A DNA stretch of 57,522 nucleotides from Azolla pinnata (taxonomy: Eukaryota; Streptophyta; Polypodiopsida; Salviniales; Salviniaceae), in NCBI GenBank assembly GCA_037176905.1, contig JBBBWG010027324.1, positions 1 to 57,522 on the forward strand, in the 5' to 3' direction. The notes beneath the pieces are model-generated. The model ran no database searches. It saw only the letters and a list, made by a program, of their open reading frames with translations, and was not told where the DNA came from. A program made the position numbers and the translations under genes. This document shows positions 12,759-25,207 of this stretch, piece after piece. The first letter of the stretch is position 1; every line of letters begins with the position of its first letter.

Positions 12759-14359
12759 ATGGTGAAGTTCTTGAAGCCTAACAAGGTCGTGGTCTTGCTC
12801 CAGGGCAGATTCGCCGGCCGCAAAGCTGTGATCGTGAAGAATTTCGACGATGGAACTAGCTCCCGGCCTTATGGACACGCCCTTGTCGCTGGCATCGACA
12901 AGTACCCCCGCAAGGTCGGCATTTTCTTCTCCTTCTCCTCCTTCTCCTTGTTCTTGTTCTTGTTCTTCTTTTTCTTCTTCTTAATATGAAGTTTCTCTCA
13001 TTGTTTCTCATAGCTTAATTGTTTCTGCTGTGATGCGTTACCCATCCGGAATACCCGAGGCTCTCGTATACATTTTCCTTCTCGTATGAATTAAGTTAAG
13101 AACTGTGTACCACAATACTCTGTGGGAAATGTGAAACCATAGATAAACCATCGTGCTGAGCATTCCATCTGAAGCTCAAGGACTTCAAGCATGGTCCATT
13201 TTTCGTATGAATTTCTTTATGCAGTTTTGAATTTTCGGTAGAGCATGATCGAAAGAACTCTACTTTCGCGTGGAAAATGTGAATGTTTAGTGGATGCTTC
13301 GTCTTCTGTTGCCTACCTCTATGAGTTTGAGAGCTCGGTTGAATTTTTTTTTAATTTGTATTTTTTTCTAATATGCTGTACGCCAATTGTTAATTACATC
13401 TGTGATTCATTGCTTCAGGTACTGTAAGCTTTCAAATTGTCCTCTTTGAAATCGATATCAATATAAATCGTGAAGTGGCGGCTGACTTCTGCTCAATGTA
13501 CTTTCAAGCTCGGAAGCTTGAAATTGCTTGATTTCTATGTGTGACTGTAATTGCTTGAAGTGATTCTGTATTAATTAAGGTTGAATCCAATCTTCTCGTT
13601 TATATAGCCTCTCATTCATTATGACCAAATCTTTGCCAACATAAAGTTCCTTTTTGATGTTCTCATAATCAGCTGAATTCCGTGCCAACATATTTGATTC
13701 ATATACTGCTATTGGTTCTGCTAGTTTCTTTTGTTCACACCAACTTAGTTCCCTGTTTCTTGAACATAGGCTTGATTGCATATGATTCATTTTGGTTATT
13801 TGTCAAACAGGTCATCAAGAAGTTGTCCCAGAAGAAAATCGCAAAGCGCTCTAGGGTAAAGCCCTTTGTGAAGGTTGTCAACTACAATCATATCATGCCT
13901 ACAAGGTGGACACTCTTAACAACAATGGAATTGTCAATAAGATAGCATACTAGCACGTGCTTTCTCTCCCCAACCCCCTTTTCAACAATACTAAGATGGC
14001 TGTGACAGGTATACTCTTGATGTCGATCTAAAAAATGTTGTCACCCCAGACAAACTGGAGACCAAAACAAAGAGGGTTGAAACCAAAAAGGTAAATGGAA
14101 GATAACTAATGTAGTTCTCAATCAAAGTTCTAGGTGTATAAAATTTATCATCGATTAGTATTCCAGCACATTTGTAATCATTTAATTGATGAATTTGATT
14201 TTTTTGTGTATCATAAATCCTGAACCCTTTTATTTGAAGCTCCTAGATTTTTTATTTTATTTACTTTTTGAATTTCGGATTCAGGAGTTGAAGTCCGTAT
14301 TTGAAGAGAGGTTCAAGCTGGGAAAAAATAGGTGGTTCTTCTCCAAGCTTCGGTTTTAG
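12759..14359 (+). CDS. RPL27: 60S ribosomal protein eL27
   Basis: Four exons (12759-12914, 13811-13905, 14009-14090, 14285-14359) join in phase to 135 residues, the normal length of plant eL27. The N-terminus [20 protein letters not shown] forms the KOW-type start of the family. The middle has [20 protein letters not shown], and the C-terminus is [15 protein letters not shown], the invariant end of eukaryotic eL27. It is a structural protein of the large cytosolic ribosomal subunit. Intron 1 is the longest (about 900 bp). The upstream telobox and pyrimidine tract fit co-regulation with other ribosomal-protein genes. Confidence 0.97.
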
Positions 14360-16517
14360 ATTAATTTTATTGGAGGAATGAGGCAAACATCCAGCTATAG
14401 TATCTTTAAAGCATTATGTCAGGAGTTGGATATTAAACCAGAATTTTGTTACTTATTATTGTTGTTGACACAGCATGGTGAATTGAAGTATTTAATTGTG
14501 CAGCGGAGAATATGTTAATACTAGCATAGTGTTTTTGACTGTTTTTGAGATCCTATTGATTCATTTGAATGAAATTTTACAAGCTAGAATCTCACTGGAA
14601 GGTTTTCATGGACGGTTCATGATTGGAAGCGAACCTGTGGATTTTGCCCTTAGTCTGATAAGGCTGATCATATACTGCAGGAAGTTGCCAGCTGTTGAAT
14701 TTATGTATTGGTCCTTCCAACTTGGCTTAAAGCGTGATTAAATGAGCAGCACAACTCAATTAAGTCTTTTATTGGAGAGATCCTCAACAGTCTGAACTTC
14801 GTTTAGCTTGCCACCAAGAAATCTATATTTGGGTTGAGATGTTGGTTCTTTGCAATGTTACAGAAATGGTACTGACCTAAGCTTTTTGCATAGTAGTAAT
14901 TTGATCGCTTAAAAGTGAATTTCGTGTATATTGATGGAATTGGCATAGGGATGGCCCTGTGTGCAGCATGTAGTTAGGTTGCGTTTAAAGGATGTTCTTT
15001 CTGAGTTCTGATTGGAATTTGTTGAAACTCTTTATGGTCGTCAGATCTTATGCAATTAGGAACAAGCTTCTTTGTATCAGTCAATACCATTGATTGTAGC
15101 TAGTTGTAGATTATATACAAGGATATGCAGCCCAAATGACGGTGATTAGTTGAGACATGTCTGTCGAGGTGACATCAATGCATACCTACTCATTATCGTA
15201 ACGGAGTTTGGAAGTAGTTGTCGCTTGTCTTCTACATGAAGGAGCATCTACTGTTATTGTTGAGAAGGGGACAATCTCTATGCATAACGTATAGTGTGTT
15301 TGATGGGATGTTTAAGCTTGACGAAAGCTAGGCGTTGTTTTGTGAAGAGAGTGATGCGAATGTGAACAGAAATACATTACAGCTCAGGGTGATGGGTGGG
15401 GTGGCAAGTGCAAAAGATAAAGCGAGGCACGTGATAATAATGTGCTTTTGAAGATGCTGTGAAATAAGGCAAAGCCTACCTACTTGTTAAAGAGATGTGG
15501 CTCTGCCTGGTGTAGCTGGTGGTGGCGGTGGCGGAAGTCAAACATCGCCGCATTGGGTTAAAACTCGAGGCACATCCACTATCAAAATACATGCAAGGAA
15601 TGTGGTTTTGGATCAATGTTGAGCCTCATTCTCATCGTGGGCTGCGACGATGCGGAAGAAGGTGCGTTCAGGGCAGGGTTTTCTGCTAGGGACGGGGATT
15701 GCGTTAAATTGTGGGGTCGACGGTAGTTGGGCAGTTGTGGCTCGTAAGCGCACTTATCCGTTTAGGGAATCTCGGCGTGAACGCATTCGGACCACATGAG
15801 CTGACACTCAGACGACCCCATTGCAAAAGTCGGGATTCTCTTGCTCTCTCTTTGCGATGCGAATCGAGCCTAAGGGCGGGGGGGGGGGGATGGAATATAT
15901 GAAGATTCCGTTCACACCATCCAGAAGAATCGCGTCTGGTAGGACTCAGGCTTCCATGGACATGAGCAACAATGAAAAAAACGAGCCCGTATCAGTCCTT
16001 TTTCTTTTCCGTCCCTGTAAAAACTTGTGTGTGGATCACCGTTACTTGATCCGTAATCTTCCCGTTTACGCTACTTGATTTCGCCCTAGTCCCTACCGCC
16101 GCTGCCAATGTGTATGGCACGATATCCACGAAATGCCTCTTCATACGGGAGGGATTCATGAGATGGTCTGTAAGTTAGGTTGTACAAGGATGTATACGAT
16201 TTTGATCGATGCTGATCTGGCACTAGCTGACTAGCAAAGATATGGGCGATTCGGAGAGCTGGGCTATTTTGTGCCTTGTCTCTTTGCTCACTTCAATTGC
16301 CGTATAGTTTGCCATGTGTACATACATTTTGTATTTGTATTTGTACGTGTATTTGTATTTGTATTTTCATTCGTATACCGTATTTATGCGTAGGTGAACT
16401 TGTATTTTGTTTTATTTTTGTATATCTAACCTTTCCTTCTTCTTCTTCTTCTTCTTCTTCTTCTTTCTTTCTTCTTCTTCTTCTGTGCCTCTGTCCCTGT
16501 TCCTCTGCTCCAGCTCG
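14360..16517. other. spacer between eL27 and the ACR gene, with ACR leader
   Basis: About 2.1 kb. The start should be eL27 3' untranslated sequence. From 16330 to 16380 there is a TATTTG/TGTATT microsatellite. Close to the ACR start lies a (TTC)n tract (about 16436-16485) followed by CTCTG-rich leader sequence. A poly-G run (15886-15894) occurs in the middle. Open frames here (for example 14496-14741 and 15711-15902) show no recognisable protein and no splice partners. Confidence 0.4.
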
Positions 16518-17228
16518 ATGGACTCTTCCCAAGCTGGCTTTGACGAGTACGAGGACTTCGTGTGGCGAATGAATCCTCCCAGGTGTTTCTCTCGTCTTTC
16601 TCTCTGTTTATCTCCCCACTTCTCCCTTCCTTCTCCCTGGTTTCTGCCCATCTCATCTCATATCCCCTCCGCTCTTCATTCGTCCTTTTTCGTGCAATCT
16701 CTAGGGTTACCGTGGACAATTTCTCCAGCAACAGCGCTACTCTGCTCAAGGTATGCCACCGTGCCTGAAATGCATGATTTTGGTGCGTGTGTGTGTGTGT
16801 GTGCAGCTAATCTTTCTCTTCATAATTCCGAAAGACCAGATCTTTTAAACGATTCCCATTCCGGATTCTGCTGTCTCGTGCCAGGTGGATAGCCCTAATC
16901 GACACAGCATTCTGCTTGAAATGGTTCAGATCCTCACCGATCTTGATCTCAGAATACACAAGGCTTACATATCCTCTGATGGTAGTTGGTTTATGGATGG
17001 TATGTGTGTATATGTGTATGTATGTCTGTATGTATGTGCTTAGGTATATTCATATGCGTGTGTATGCGTGTGTGCATTTGCTTGCGTATGTGCTATATGC
17101 ATATTTGTGTGTTTCTGTGCTTATATATGAACCTCTGTGTGTCCGTCTGCCTGTGCACACTTATATGTGCCTATCTATGTCTGTGTGGTCGCTTATATGT
17201 GGCTATGTGTGTGCGTGTTTATATTAGC

Positions 17229-17270
<42 letters not shown>

Positions 17271-19659
17271 TTGTGTATATAAAAAAATCTTTTTTATGCT
17301 CCTTGAAATATTTTCTTAGTTTTTTTGCTGCTTGTTTTTCAGTCTTTCATGTAACTGATGCATGGGGGAAGAAAGTCAGTGATGAAGAAACAGTATTGTT
17401 GATAGAGAAGGTAAACATAAAAGTATTTTAGCCTCTTTATTTGAATTGATGCGGATCAGATGATAGTTATGCCTCTTTGCCATGTAAACAAGTAAACCTA
17501 TGCAGGGATGATCTGGGCTAATCAAATTGTTATAGCTAGTCTAAAGATAAGTACCCATTTAGCTCGAGTATAGTTATATAGTAATGATCTAGTCGAACAA
17601 CGATCTAGTTATATGTGTTGTAATATATGCCAAGAACTTGTTCATATATATGTATATGTATGGGGGTGCGTTTATATTCTCAATCTTAGATGAGGCCACA
17701 GCTTGAAACTCTAGTTTGAGCGACCCAGTTAGATTCCAATTTCTCTGATATTGATCTACTTAATATATTTATTCGTGCTTCATATTTATGAGTATGTTTA
17801 AAGATTTTATCTCTTTTACAGAGTAACTAAGTGATGATTTATAATCATAAATCAGATTAGGTGGTTGAACCTAGAATCTCTGGTTTTCAAGATCAACAAC
17901 TTATCCATTTTCATGTGCTCTTGATATTGCATGAGAACAGGCTTGATTCTTTAGATTCCATGAGAACTGACTTAATTTTCTAATTATTCTGATGTCTAAT
18001 TAATATTGATTTTCGTGCTTCATGTTCATGAATATATATTCATACAGAAGAATTACACTCTTCTCAGAGTAAATTAAGTGATGATATCATAATGCTTGAT
18101 TCTATTTGGGGCTCAGAATCTAGAATCTCTGATTTTGAAGGCTAACACCTTATCCATTAAATCATAAATTTGTGTTTTTATTTTCCATGTGCAATAGCGG
18201 ATCTGTGCGAGCCATGAGCTCTTGAGAAGAAGGGTAGGAATTCTCCCTAACGAAGTCGAAGCCGAGCATACAACTATAGAACTTACTGGTACAGACAGGC
18301 CAGGGCTAATGTCGGAGATATCGGCCCTGCTATTACATCTAAGGTGTAATGTAGTTGGGGCCGAGCTGTGGACACATAAGAGGCGGGTTGCATGCTTGCT
18401 TTATGTCACAGATGAAGAAACAGGTGGGCCTATCCAAGCACAACCAAAGCTCCAAAGGATCAAAGAATCCCTCTCCAATGTTCTGAGAGGAGATTGCAAG
18501 GACTCTCGAGGTGTGAAAACCAATTTCAGTACCCATGTTACCCACACCGACCGGCGGCTTCACCAGATGATGTTTGCAGATCGAGATTATGAGCATAGTG
18601 AAGAGGGTGAATGGTCATCATCGTCATCTTCATCATCATCATTATCATCATTGGAGGACCGAGATCTCAATGCAAAGATCATAGTTGAGGATTGTGATGA
18701 GAAAGGCTACTCAGTTGTACACATTGAGTGTAGAAATCGGCCCAAGCTTTTCTTTGACACTGTTTGCACCCTCACGGATATGCAGTATGTAGTTTTCCAT
18801 GCCACCATTGACACGAATCACGAAATGGCTTTTCAAGTATGTATATTGAAAAAAAACGCTCCATTGTTTTTCCGTTTGATTTTATCAATGTTTTGCAAAT
18901 AAAAGTTTCCATAATAAGTTTTAAATTGTAATTATCACTTCATTGGGCATGTAAAGTCCCCAATTTTTACTTGAGAGTAAGAGTTGATTTGAATTTATCC
19001 CTTTGTTAGACATGTAGGAATTACCAATGTTTTTACTTGATAGATAATAAGCTTTGACGCCATTGATTTGGGCAGGAGTACTATATTCGCCACATCGATG
19101 GGAGTACTCTCGACTCTGAAGCTGAGAGAAGGAGAGTTGTTCAATGCTTACGAGCTGCTCTTCAACGTCGAGTCTCCGAGGTATTATTATATGGAAAAAA
19201 GAATATTGGGAAGGCTTCTGAAGAATAAAAGCCCTAAAAATTGCAATTTGATACCATTCATGATGTTAATACAAAATCTATATGTTCCTTATTTGATTTT
19301 GTGAATACCTTTGTTTATAGGGATTGAGACTTGAGCTATGCACTGGGGACAGGGTTGGTCTATTATCAGATGTGACGAGGATATTCCGTGAACATGGGCT
19401 TTCAGTTTCTAGGGCTGATGTTGCTACCAATGACAACAAAGCTGTTAACATTTTCTATGTCACTGATATGGCCGGACATCAGGTGGGTATGGAGGTGATC
19501 GAAGCTGTAAGAAGACAGATCGGAAACACTGTTCTGAAGGCTAAAGAAGAGCCTTTGTATTTGGCATCTGAACCACAACCGAGGGTGAAATTTTCTCTTG
19601 GGAATTGGTTTGGTATGCCTTCTCAGTTCCTATACAGCCTAGGGTTGATAAGGTCGTAG
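16518..19659 (+). CDS. ACR: ACR-family protein with four ACT domains
   Basis: Seven exons (16518-16582, 16705-16750, 16885-16999, 17343-17410, 18198-18836, 19076-19180, 19321-19659) give 458 residues, the usual size of plant ACT-repeat (ACR) proteins. Four ACT domains are visible: about 38-95 ([20 protein letters not shown]), 120-190 ([19 protein letters not shown]), 257-325 ([20 protein letters not shown]) and 346-415 ([19 protein letters not shown]). Between ACT2 and ACT3 is a serine run (nine Ser in a row, near residue 235) followed by an acidic patch. ACT domains bind small ligands, typically amino acids; plant ACRs are thought to be sensors related to bacterial GlnD, but no ligand can be read from the sequence. 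No catalytic domain is attached. Confidence 0.95.
17000..17280. repeat. TATG/TG microsatellite in ACR intron 3
   Basis: Directly after the exon 3 donor the intron is almost wholly TATGTGTG-type sequence, ending in a pure (TG)n tract at about 17231-17266. It produces artificial open frames rich in Cys and Val. It sits 60-340 bases upstream of exon 4. Confidence 0.85.
17730..18165. repeat. imperfect tandem duplication (about 247 bp) in ACR intron 4
   Basis: The segment with GAGTAACTAAGTGATGAT (17820) and TAGAATCTCTGGTTTTCAAG (17872) is repeated about 247 bases downstream as GAGTAAATTAAGTGATGAT (18067) and TAGAATCTCTGATTTTGAAG (about 18120). Divergence is substantial, so the duplication is not recent. 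Confidence 0.6.
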
Positions 19660-20750
19660 TTTGGATTTTGTATACTGTGTAAAGACAAACACACACGCAT
19701 ACCACAGAGATTTAAATGTAGAATAGCATTCATTATATACTATGTACAACCTAGGTTGGCAAGATCCTATACTATAGTCTTAAATTTGTATACTAAATTT
19801 GTATACGATCATGTAGAAACACACACGCACACACACAAGTAGAATATCATTAAAATGTACAACCTAGGGTTGATAAGGTCATAGTCCTGACTTCTGATTT
19901 GTATACTATTTAGCAAAGATTGATTTAGAATAGTAGTCATTATATCCATAGATGACGCACAAGCACCAGGAGAGAGGGTTTCCTTTACATGAATGGCAAT
20001 CCAACAGCATTTAGCTGGCTCAGTAAAACTGTTTTCATTCCAAATTCAAATGTAGATTCGACAAAAATTGGCATAATCTCCTGAAAGGAAATACAATGTT
20101 ACAGCTCCTTGTTTAATTCTTGTATACAAATACATAGCATTCTTGTATACAGCTCCTTGTTGCAATGGGGGATATTCATTACTTTTCTTGGAAGTGATGT
20201 TACCCTCAACAGTATTCTTTCAAGAAATTAACTTTTTCACTTCAAATTTGTAATTGTGGTTAAAGGTACAGGTTCCTTACTAGTAGCCATGGTATATGCA
20301 ATACTGAATCTTTGGGTCTCCTTACTATACATACTAATCTTGTGCCCCCCCTTTTTTTAATGAAACCAGTAATGATTTTTATAGCAACCACTTTCTGCCC
20401 GACCTGGACATGGATTTGATCACCTTTCAAAGTGCGGACAGGAGGATATAATGCTGTGTAAAATGTTGGTGGACAATGGACCCCAATACGTGAAGTTCTG
20501 TTTATTTTGGATAGGATTATGGCCATGATATGCTTGATGCGATATTCTGCTCGTGATGTTTGCCACTCTTTATTTTCAATATGAGTATACTGATTGTGGC
20601 CATTTTGTCACTATCATAATAAGCCTAGGAAGCTTACCAAGTCTTGCACCTTGGACATTGGCCCTTCTCATTGAAATTGGCCTATATAATGGTTGGTGAA
20701 GCTCGTAGAAATCTGGAGAAAGATATCATTTCGAGGTTTTGGGCTGCTCA
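19660..20750. other. ACR 3' region and spacer
   Basis: About 1.1 kb of AT-rich sequence. The phrase TACAACCTAGGTTG/TACAACCTAGGGTTGATAAGG and the words TTTGTATACTA and ACACACACGCA recur two or three times between 19640 and 19920, as if the transcript end had been partly duplicated. No gene seen. Confidence 0.4.
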
Positions 20751-20754
20751 GAAT

Positions 20755-21260
20755 TGTATCTCGTAGCAGCTGTTCGAAGTGTGGACTGAAGCTGGATGAG
20801 CTGCATAGGCTATGCTTTTGAGCTGCTCAAAGCGTGTGATTGAAGCTGCATAAGCTATGGTTTTGAGCTGTTCAAATAGTGGATTGAAGCTGGATNNNNN
20901 NNNNNNNNNNNNNNNNNNNNNNNNNNNNNNNNNNNNNNNNNNNNNNNNNNNNNNNNNNNNNNNNNNNNNNNNNNNNNNNNNNNNNNNNNNNNNNNCAGCT
21001 GCATAGGCTAGCTATGCTTGTGAGCTGCTCAAAGCGTGTGATTGAAGCTGCAGAAGCTATGGTTTTGAGCTGCTCAAAGTGTGGATTGAAGCTGGATCAG
21101 CTGCATAGGCTAGCTATGCTTGTGAGCTGCTCAAAGCGTGTGATTGAAGCTGCAGAAGCTATGGTTTTGAGCTGTTCAAAGTGTGGATTGAAGCTGGATA
21201 AGCTGCATAGGCTATGCTTTTGAGCTGCTCAAATTTGAGCGTGTGATTGAAGGTGCAGAA
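20755..21260. repeat. 102-bp tandem repeat made of two related half units, interrupted by an assembly gap
   Basis: Blocks such as GAGCTGCTCAAAGCGTGTG, ATTGAAGCTGCAGAAGCTATGG and TTGAAGCTGGATNAGCTGCATAGGC alternate. The full unit is 102 bases and each half (about 50 bases) resembles the other. Two almost identical full units are seen at about 21007-21210, with more degenerate copies to the left of the gap. Since 102 is divisible by three, one frame stays open across the array, which explains a 69-codon artificial frame at 21014-21223. Confidence 0.85.
20896..20995. other. assembly gap (100 N)
   Basis: Exactly 100 N, the conventional placeholder for a gap of unknown size. It falls inside the 102-bp tandem array, so the true copy number is unknown and the array is probably longer than shown. 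Confidence 0.99.
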
Positions 21261-21555
21261 CCTATGGTTTTGCTGAAATCGAAGCGGAGGAAGCAAGATG
21301 CTTGCGTATACGACGTACGTGCGTTGTATACATACAGACATACGTTTCGAGCTTCCTCTCTCTATCCTTTTTGTTGTTTTGCTGGACCTTTTTGTACTCT
21401 TATCGAAGGCCTCCGGTTGTGATTGGTCCGAGAAATCGAGCACAAAATGCACGAGACAGTGCTCTGGATATGGATGGGCGACGACCCAAATGCCTGCGGA
21501 ATGCCCCTCTGCTTAAACCCTAGATAATTCTCGAGTGCCCAACAGTGATCCGGCC

Positions 21556-23826
21556 ATGATTCCCCTCACATTGTCGCCTTCCTCTTCCTCCTCCTCTACC
21601 CCTTCCGTGGCACTCATTTGCCTAAAATCCTCGTCTTTCCTCAGGTGTATCCCTTGAATTCCTCCCTTTTCCTTTCTTCGTCGCTTCGTTCTCAAACTCA
21701 TGGGTCGTGATTCTTCACGATTTGGCGGACCTAATCGATTCCTGTCTTGCGCAGAAGGTATAATGCAACGGAGGATTTGTTTTCAAGGGAGCCCCTGTAT
21801 CGAGGAATGCAGAGCCAAATGAGCAGAACAAGGCTTCTGGTGAGGGCGGAAATAAAATATGTGGATCCCCTTGAAGCCAAGAAGCTGGTGGCAGAGGAAG
21901 GCTATACAGTTCTAGATATCAGAGATAGCGTTCAATATGAAAAAGCACACATTGTCCCCAGCGTTCATATACCTGTTTATATCGAGAACACAGACAATGA
22001 CATCGGTAAGTTCTGTCACATTTGATCCGATGCCATCTTTTGTTTGTTTCCATTTCTTTATTTCTTCACATGGAGCATACTTGACGTACCGTTCGAGTGG
22101 TTTTCTTTTTCGACATGGTAAACTACATAGATATGGAAGGGGAGTTTTGGTATCATGTTGGAGAAGTTGAGCTAAAACATGTTTTGGAGATTTTCTGGCC
22201 ACAATTATTCTGGAGCAATAATATTGATTGATATTAGATGGTGCACATGGGACGTATGTTGCAATGAATGTTATCTATGAGGGAGAGAGCAATGAAGCTG
22301 GGAAGGGTTTTTGGCATTATGTTGAAAAGGTGCTGGCATAAATGTTCTGGAGATTTTCTGGTCATAATTATTCTGCAGCAAAGATATTGATCTAAGATGG
22401 TGCACATGGAATGTATGTTGCAATGAATGTTATCTGTGTGTGTGAGAGAGAGAGAGCAATGATGTTGGTGGGAAGTGTGTTGGTATCATGTTGATGGAGG
22501 TGCTAAAAGAAAATGTTTTGAAGATTTTCTGAAGTCTTAATTAATCTGGAGCAGTACTATTGGTCTAAGGTAGCTCATATAGGACGTGTGATGCAAGAAT
22601 GTAATCTATGAGAGAGGAAAGAGAGAATATTCTATTCAGAGATAACAAACAGGTTATAAATCTGAAGCTTTAGTCGGTAAACCTGTATTGCTACACGATT
22701 TGTGTATCTTTTCTACTAGATTAAGTAGTGAAGCTTGAATACTACCTTTTTCTTATCAATTCACATGCAAGTGCTCACCGGCAGAACACAATGCTGCAGG
22801 TACAATTATAAACAGAACTTTGCACAACAATTTCTCTGGTCTTTTTTATGGTCTAGCATTCACGAAACCCAACCCAGATTTCCTTTCCTCCGTAGAAAAG
22901 AAATTTTCCAAAGATAGCAAACTCATGCTTGTGTGCCAAGAAGGGCTGAGGTGAGCAATCTTGGCCATTATATTTTTTAAATTGCCATATAGTATAAAAT
23001 GCTCTTATATTTTTCCATAATATGCATCAGTAGAGCATAGTTATGTCATGTGTAGTAGTATTCCAAACTCTCTAATGCATAATATTTAAATAGGTCCGGG
23101 GCAGCAGCAAATAAACTTCAGGAAGCTGGGTTTCAAAATTTGGCTTACATCAGATCAGGTTTACAGAAAGCAAATCCAGGTTGGAGTTATATGTTGTAAT
23201 ATATATATATATAGATATATATGTATATATGGTTTTATATGACCTTTCTTTTGCTTTTCTATCAGGACTCTTTGATAAAGAGGGACCTAAAGAGCTGCAA
23301 GATGCTGGTAAAGGAGGGTTGGTTATAATTCAGGGGAAAATTTCTGTAGTCCTTGGATCAGTTCTCATCAGTAAGAATTCCTATCAAACTTAATATTGTT
23401 AAAATAAAGCTTTAGCATGCCAAAGCATTACATTTGTCCATCATTCAGTCACATATCTAACCCATTTGATCGAGCAGACCATTGCTAATTGGTGAAACTT
23501 TTACTGCTGAACTGTGCTTGGAAATTTGATTTTCGGATTAACTGTAGAAGACAATATGAAACTAACATAGGCTACATAGTTTTAAAGCTTTTTACGTCTC
23601 TTTATTAGCCAGAAGGTTTTATACAGAGATATAGCGGATCTTGAGTGGCTGAATATCTTCTCTGTTTTTACTCATACAACCTTGTATTCTGGTCGTTTGT
23701 GTATATGTTCCTCTCATAAATAGGAATGTTTTCTAATGAGACCTTGTTCTTGTGTGTGCAGCTGCATATCTGTTCATAACCTTTTTCCCAGATCTGGCAG
23801 AAAAACTATTTTTCTCGAGTAAGTAG
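21556..23826 (+). CDS. STR10: plastid rhodanese-like protein, STR10 type
   Basis: Six exons (21556-21644, 21755-22005, 22800-22950, 23094-23179, 23266-23370, 23762-23826) give 248 residues. A Ser/Thr-rich N-terminus ([18 protein letters not shown]) is a likely chloroplast transit peptide. The rhodanese domain runs from about 53 to 190: LVAEEGYTVLDIRDSVQYEK, NNFSGLFYGLAFTKPNPDF, and the active loop CQEGLR with the candidate sulfur-carrying Cys near residue 159. The C-terminus has one membrane-like segment (SVVLGSVLITAYLFITFF), suggesting thylakoid or envelope anchoring. This order matches plant sulfurtransferase-like protein 10 from memory. The substrate is unknown for the family. The exon 2 acceptor could also be three bases downstream (removing one Arg). 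Exon 2 to 3 phase is supported by the conserved DNDIGT junction. Confidence 0.92.
22135..22620. repeat. three diverged tandem copies (160-171 bp) in STR10 intron 2
   Basis: The words GGTGCACATGGGACGTATG and TTGCAATGAATGTTATCT start near 22241. They recur 160 bases on (GGTGCACATGGAATGTATG) and then 171 bases on in a worn form (GCTCATATAGGACGTGTG). GGAGATTTTCTGG is also repeated in each copy. Confidence 0.75.
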
Positions 23827-25207
23827 AGAGAGCTATAATATATTGGGGAAAAGGAATACACACAAGCTGATGTCAGGCAATTGGACACAATTCTTTTTGA
23901 AATAGAGATGCGGCTTATTGAAAATACCTTGAATACAACTCTGGTTCCATCCTGTCATGTGTTATAAAATGCTTGAAATTACGTGTATGAGTCTATAGTG
24001 AATTGTATCCCACTTTTTGCACTTTCTGTCTTGTTTTTCTTCATAGAACCTCTTAATTCAGTAGATACCCCCAAATGTGTTACTCCACCTCTATCATTTT
24101 CGTGCAAAACAATTTGTAAGTTTGAAGTGCTAAAAAATAAAGTTTTATACCTTGTGAGTGAGAAGTGGTACTGGAAAAGATCATTGAACAGCAGCAGGAA
24201 TTGTGTCATATCATGTGCACTTGTATAAAGAAGCTAACGTCTTTGATTCTATCAAACTGATTCCTCTAATGGATTTCATAAGAGTGTACAACATGGAGGA
24301 CCATTTAGATGCTCGGCTTCTCCACATCGTTGAAGTTGGAAGTAAGATGTTGCTATTGCTGCAGAAGCAAAAGATCAAGAATTCCACAAGTCTTAATGCT
24401 TTGTGACAGGCTCCCTTTTGTATGAATTGAAATAGAAAATTGAAATTAGGAAGTAATTTAGTTCAGGAAGCCTCAATCCATCTGAATCAAGTAGGTACAA
24501 TACGAAAGGATGACTGAATGAGTATTATACAACTTTTGTTGGACTAGATCGATGCCCTTTTCCATCGATAATCGTCTCTCAATCATAAAAGCATGCACAG
24601 ATAGGAGGATGATTACATCCTGCTCACGAAATGTATTTCATTATTTTGCCATCAGCAAATGTGAAGTCATTCATCAGACACTGAAATACAGAGACTTGTT
24701 TGCAATGTCTGACTCTGTCAAGGGACAACCTGCATAGTGCCAAAATTCCAAATTGCCCTTTACAGGCATGTACAAGCAATGAATATGACAAGCTTCCAGG
24801 TATTCTACCTGATATGAACAACTTTTAGTTCTACCATGCACAGATTTTCTTAGATATATACACCTTTCGACTGTTAGACATGATCTCCTCAATATGAATA
24901 CAAACTCTGACTCCTTTCTTCATTCTCATGAATAAGAAAACCCTACCAAAACTAATCATAATAACCAGTTTCCATTGTTAAAAACCTCATTTGCTCCTTA
25001 CTGTATAGAAAAGAATTAACCACAAAACTGTTGTATTCCATAATATGAACTAGTTCCGACTCAAGCATATAGAGAGATCCAAACAGGAATGAGCGAAGCT
25101 TTCTCTTATACCATGTACATGTGGATTATAAGTGGCTAACAACTCTAAGTAAGATCAAATATAAATATGCAAGCTTTGTCCTCTTTGAGCTAATTAAAAA
25201 CACTAGA
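23827..25207. other. spacer between convergent STR10 and RAD52-like genes
   Basis: About 1.4 kb between two 3' ends. It should contain both 3' untranslated regions. No protein-like open frame or RNA gene was recognised. Confidence 0.45.

Noticed and set aside
17140..17330. Cys/Val-rich frames in ACR intron 3
   Set aside because: Translation of the (TG)n microsatellite.
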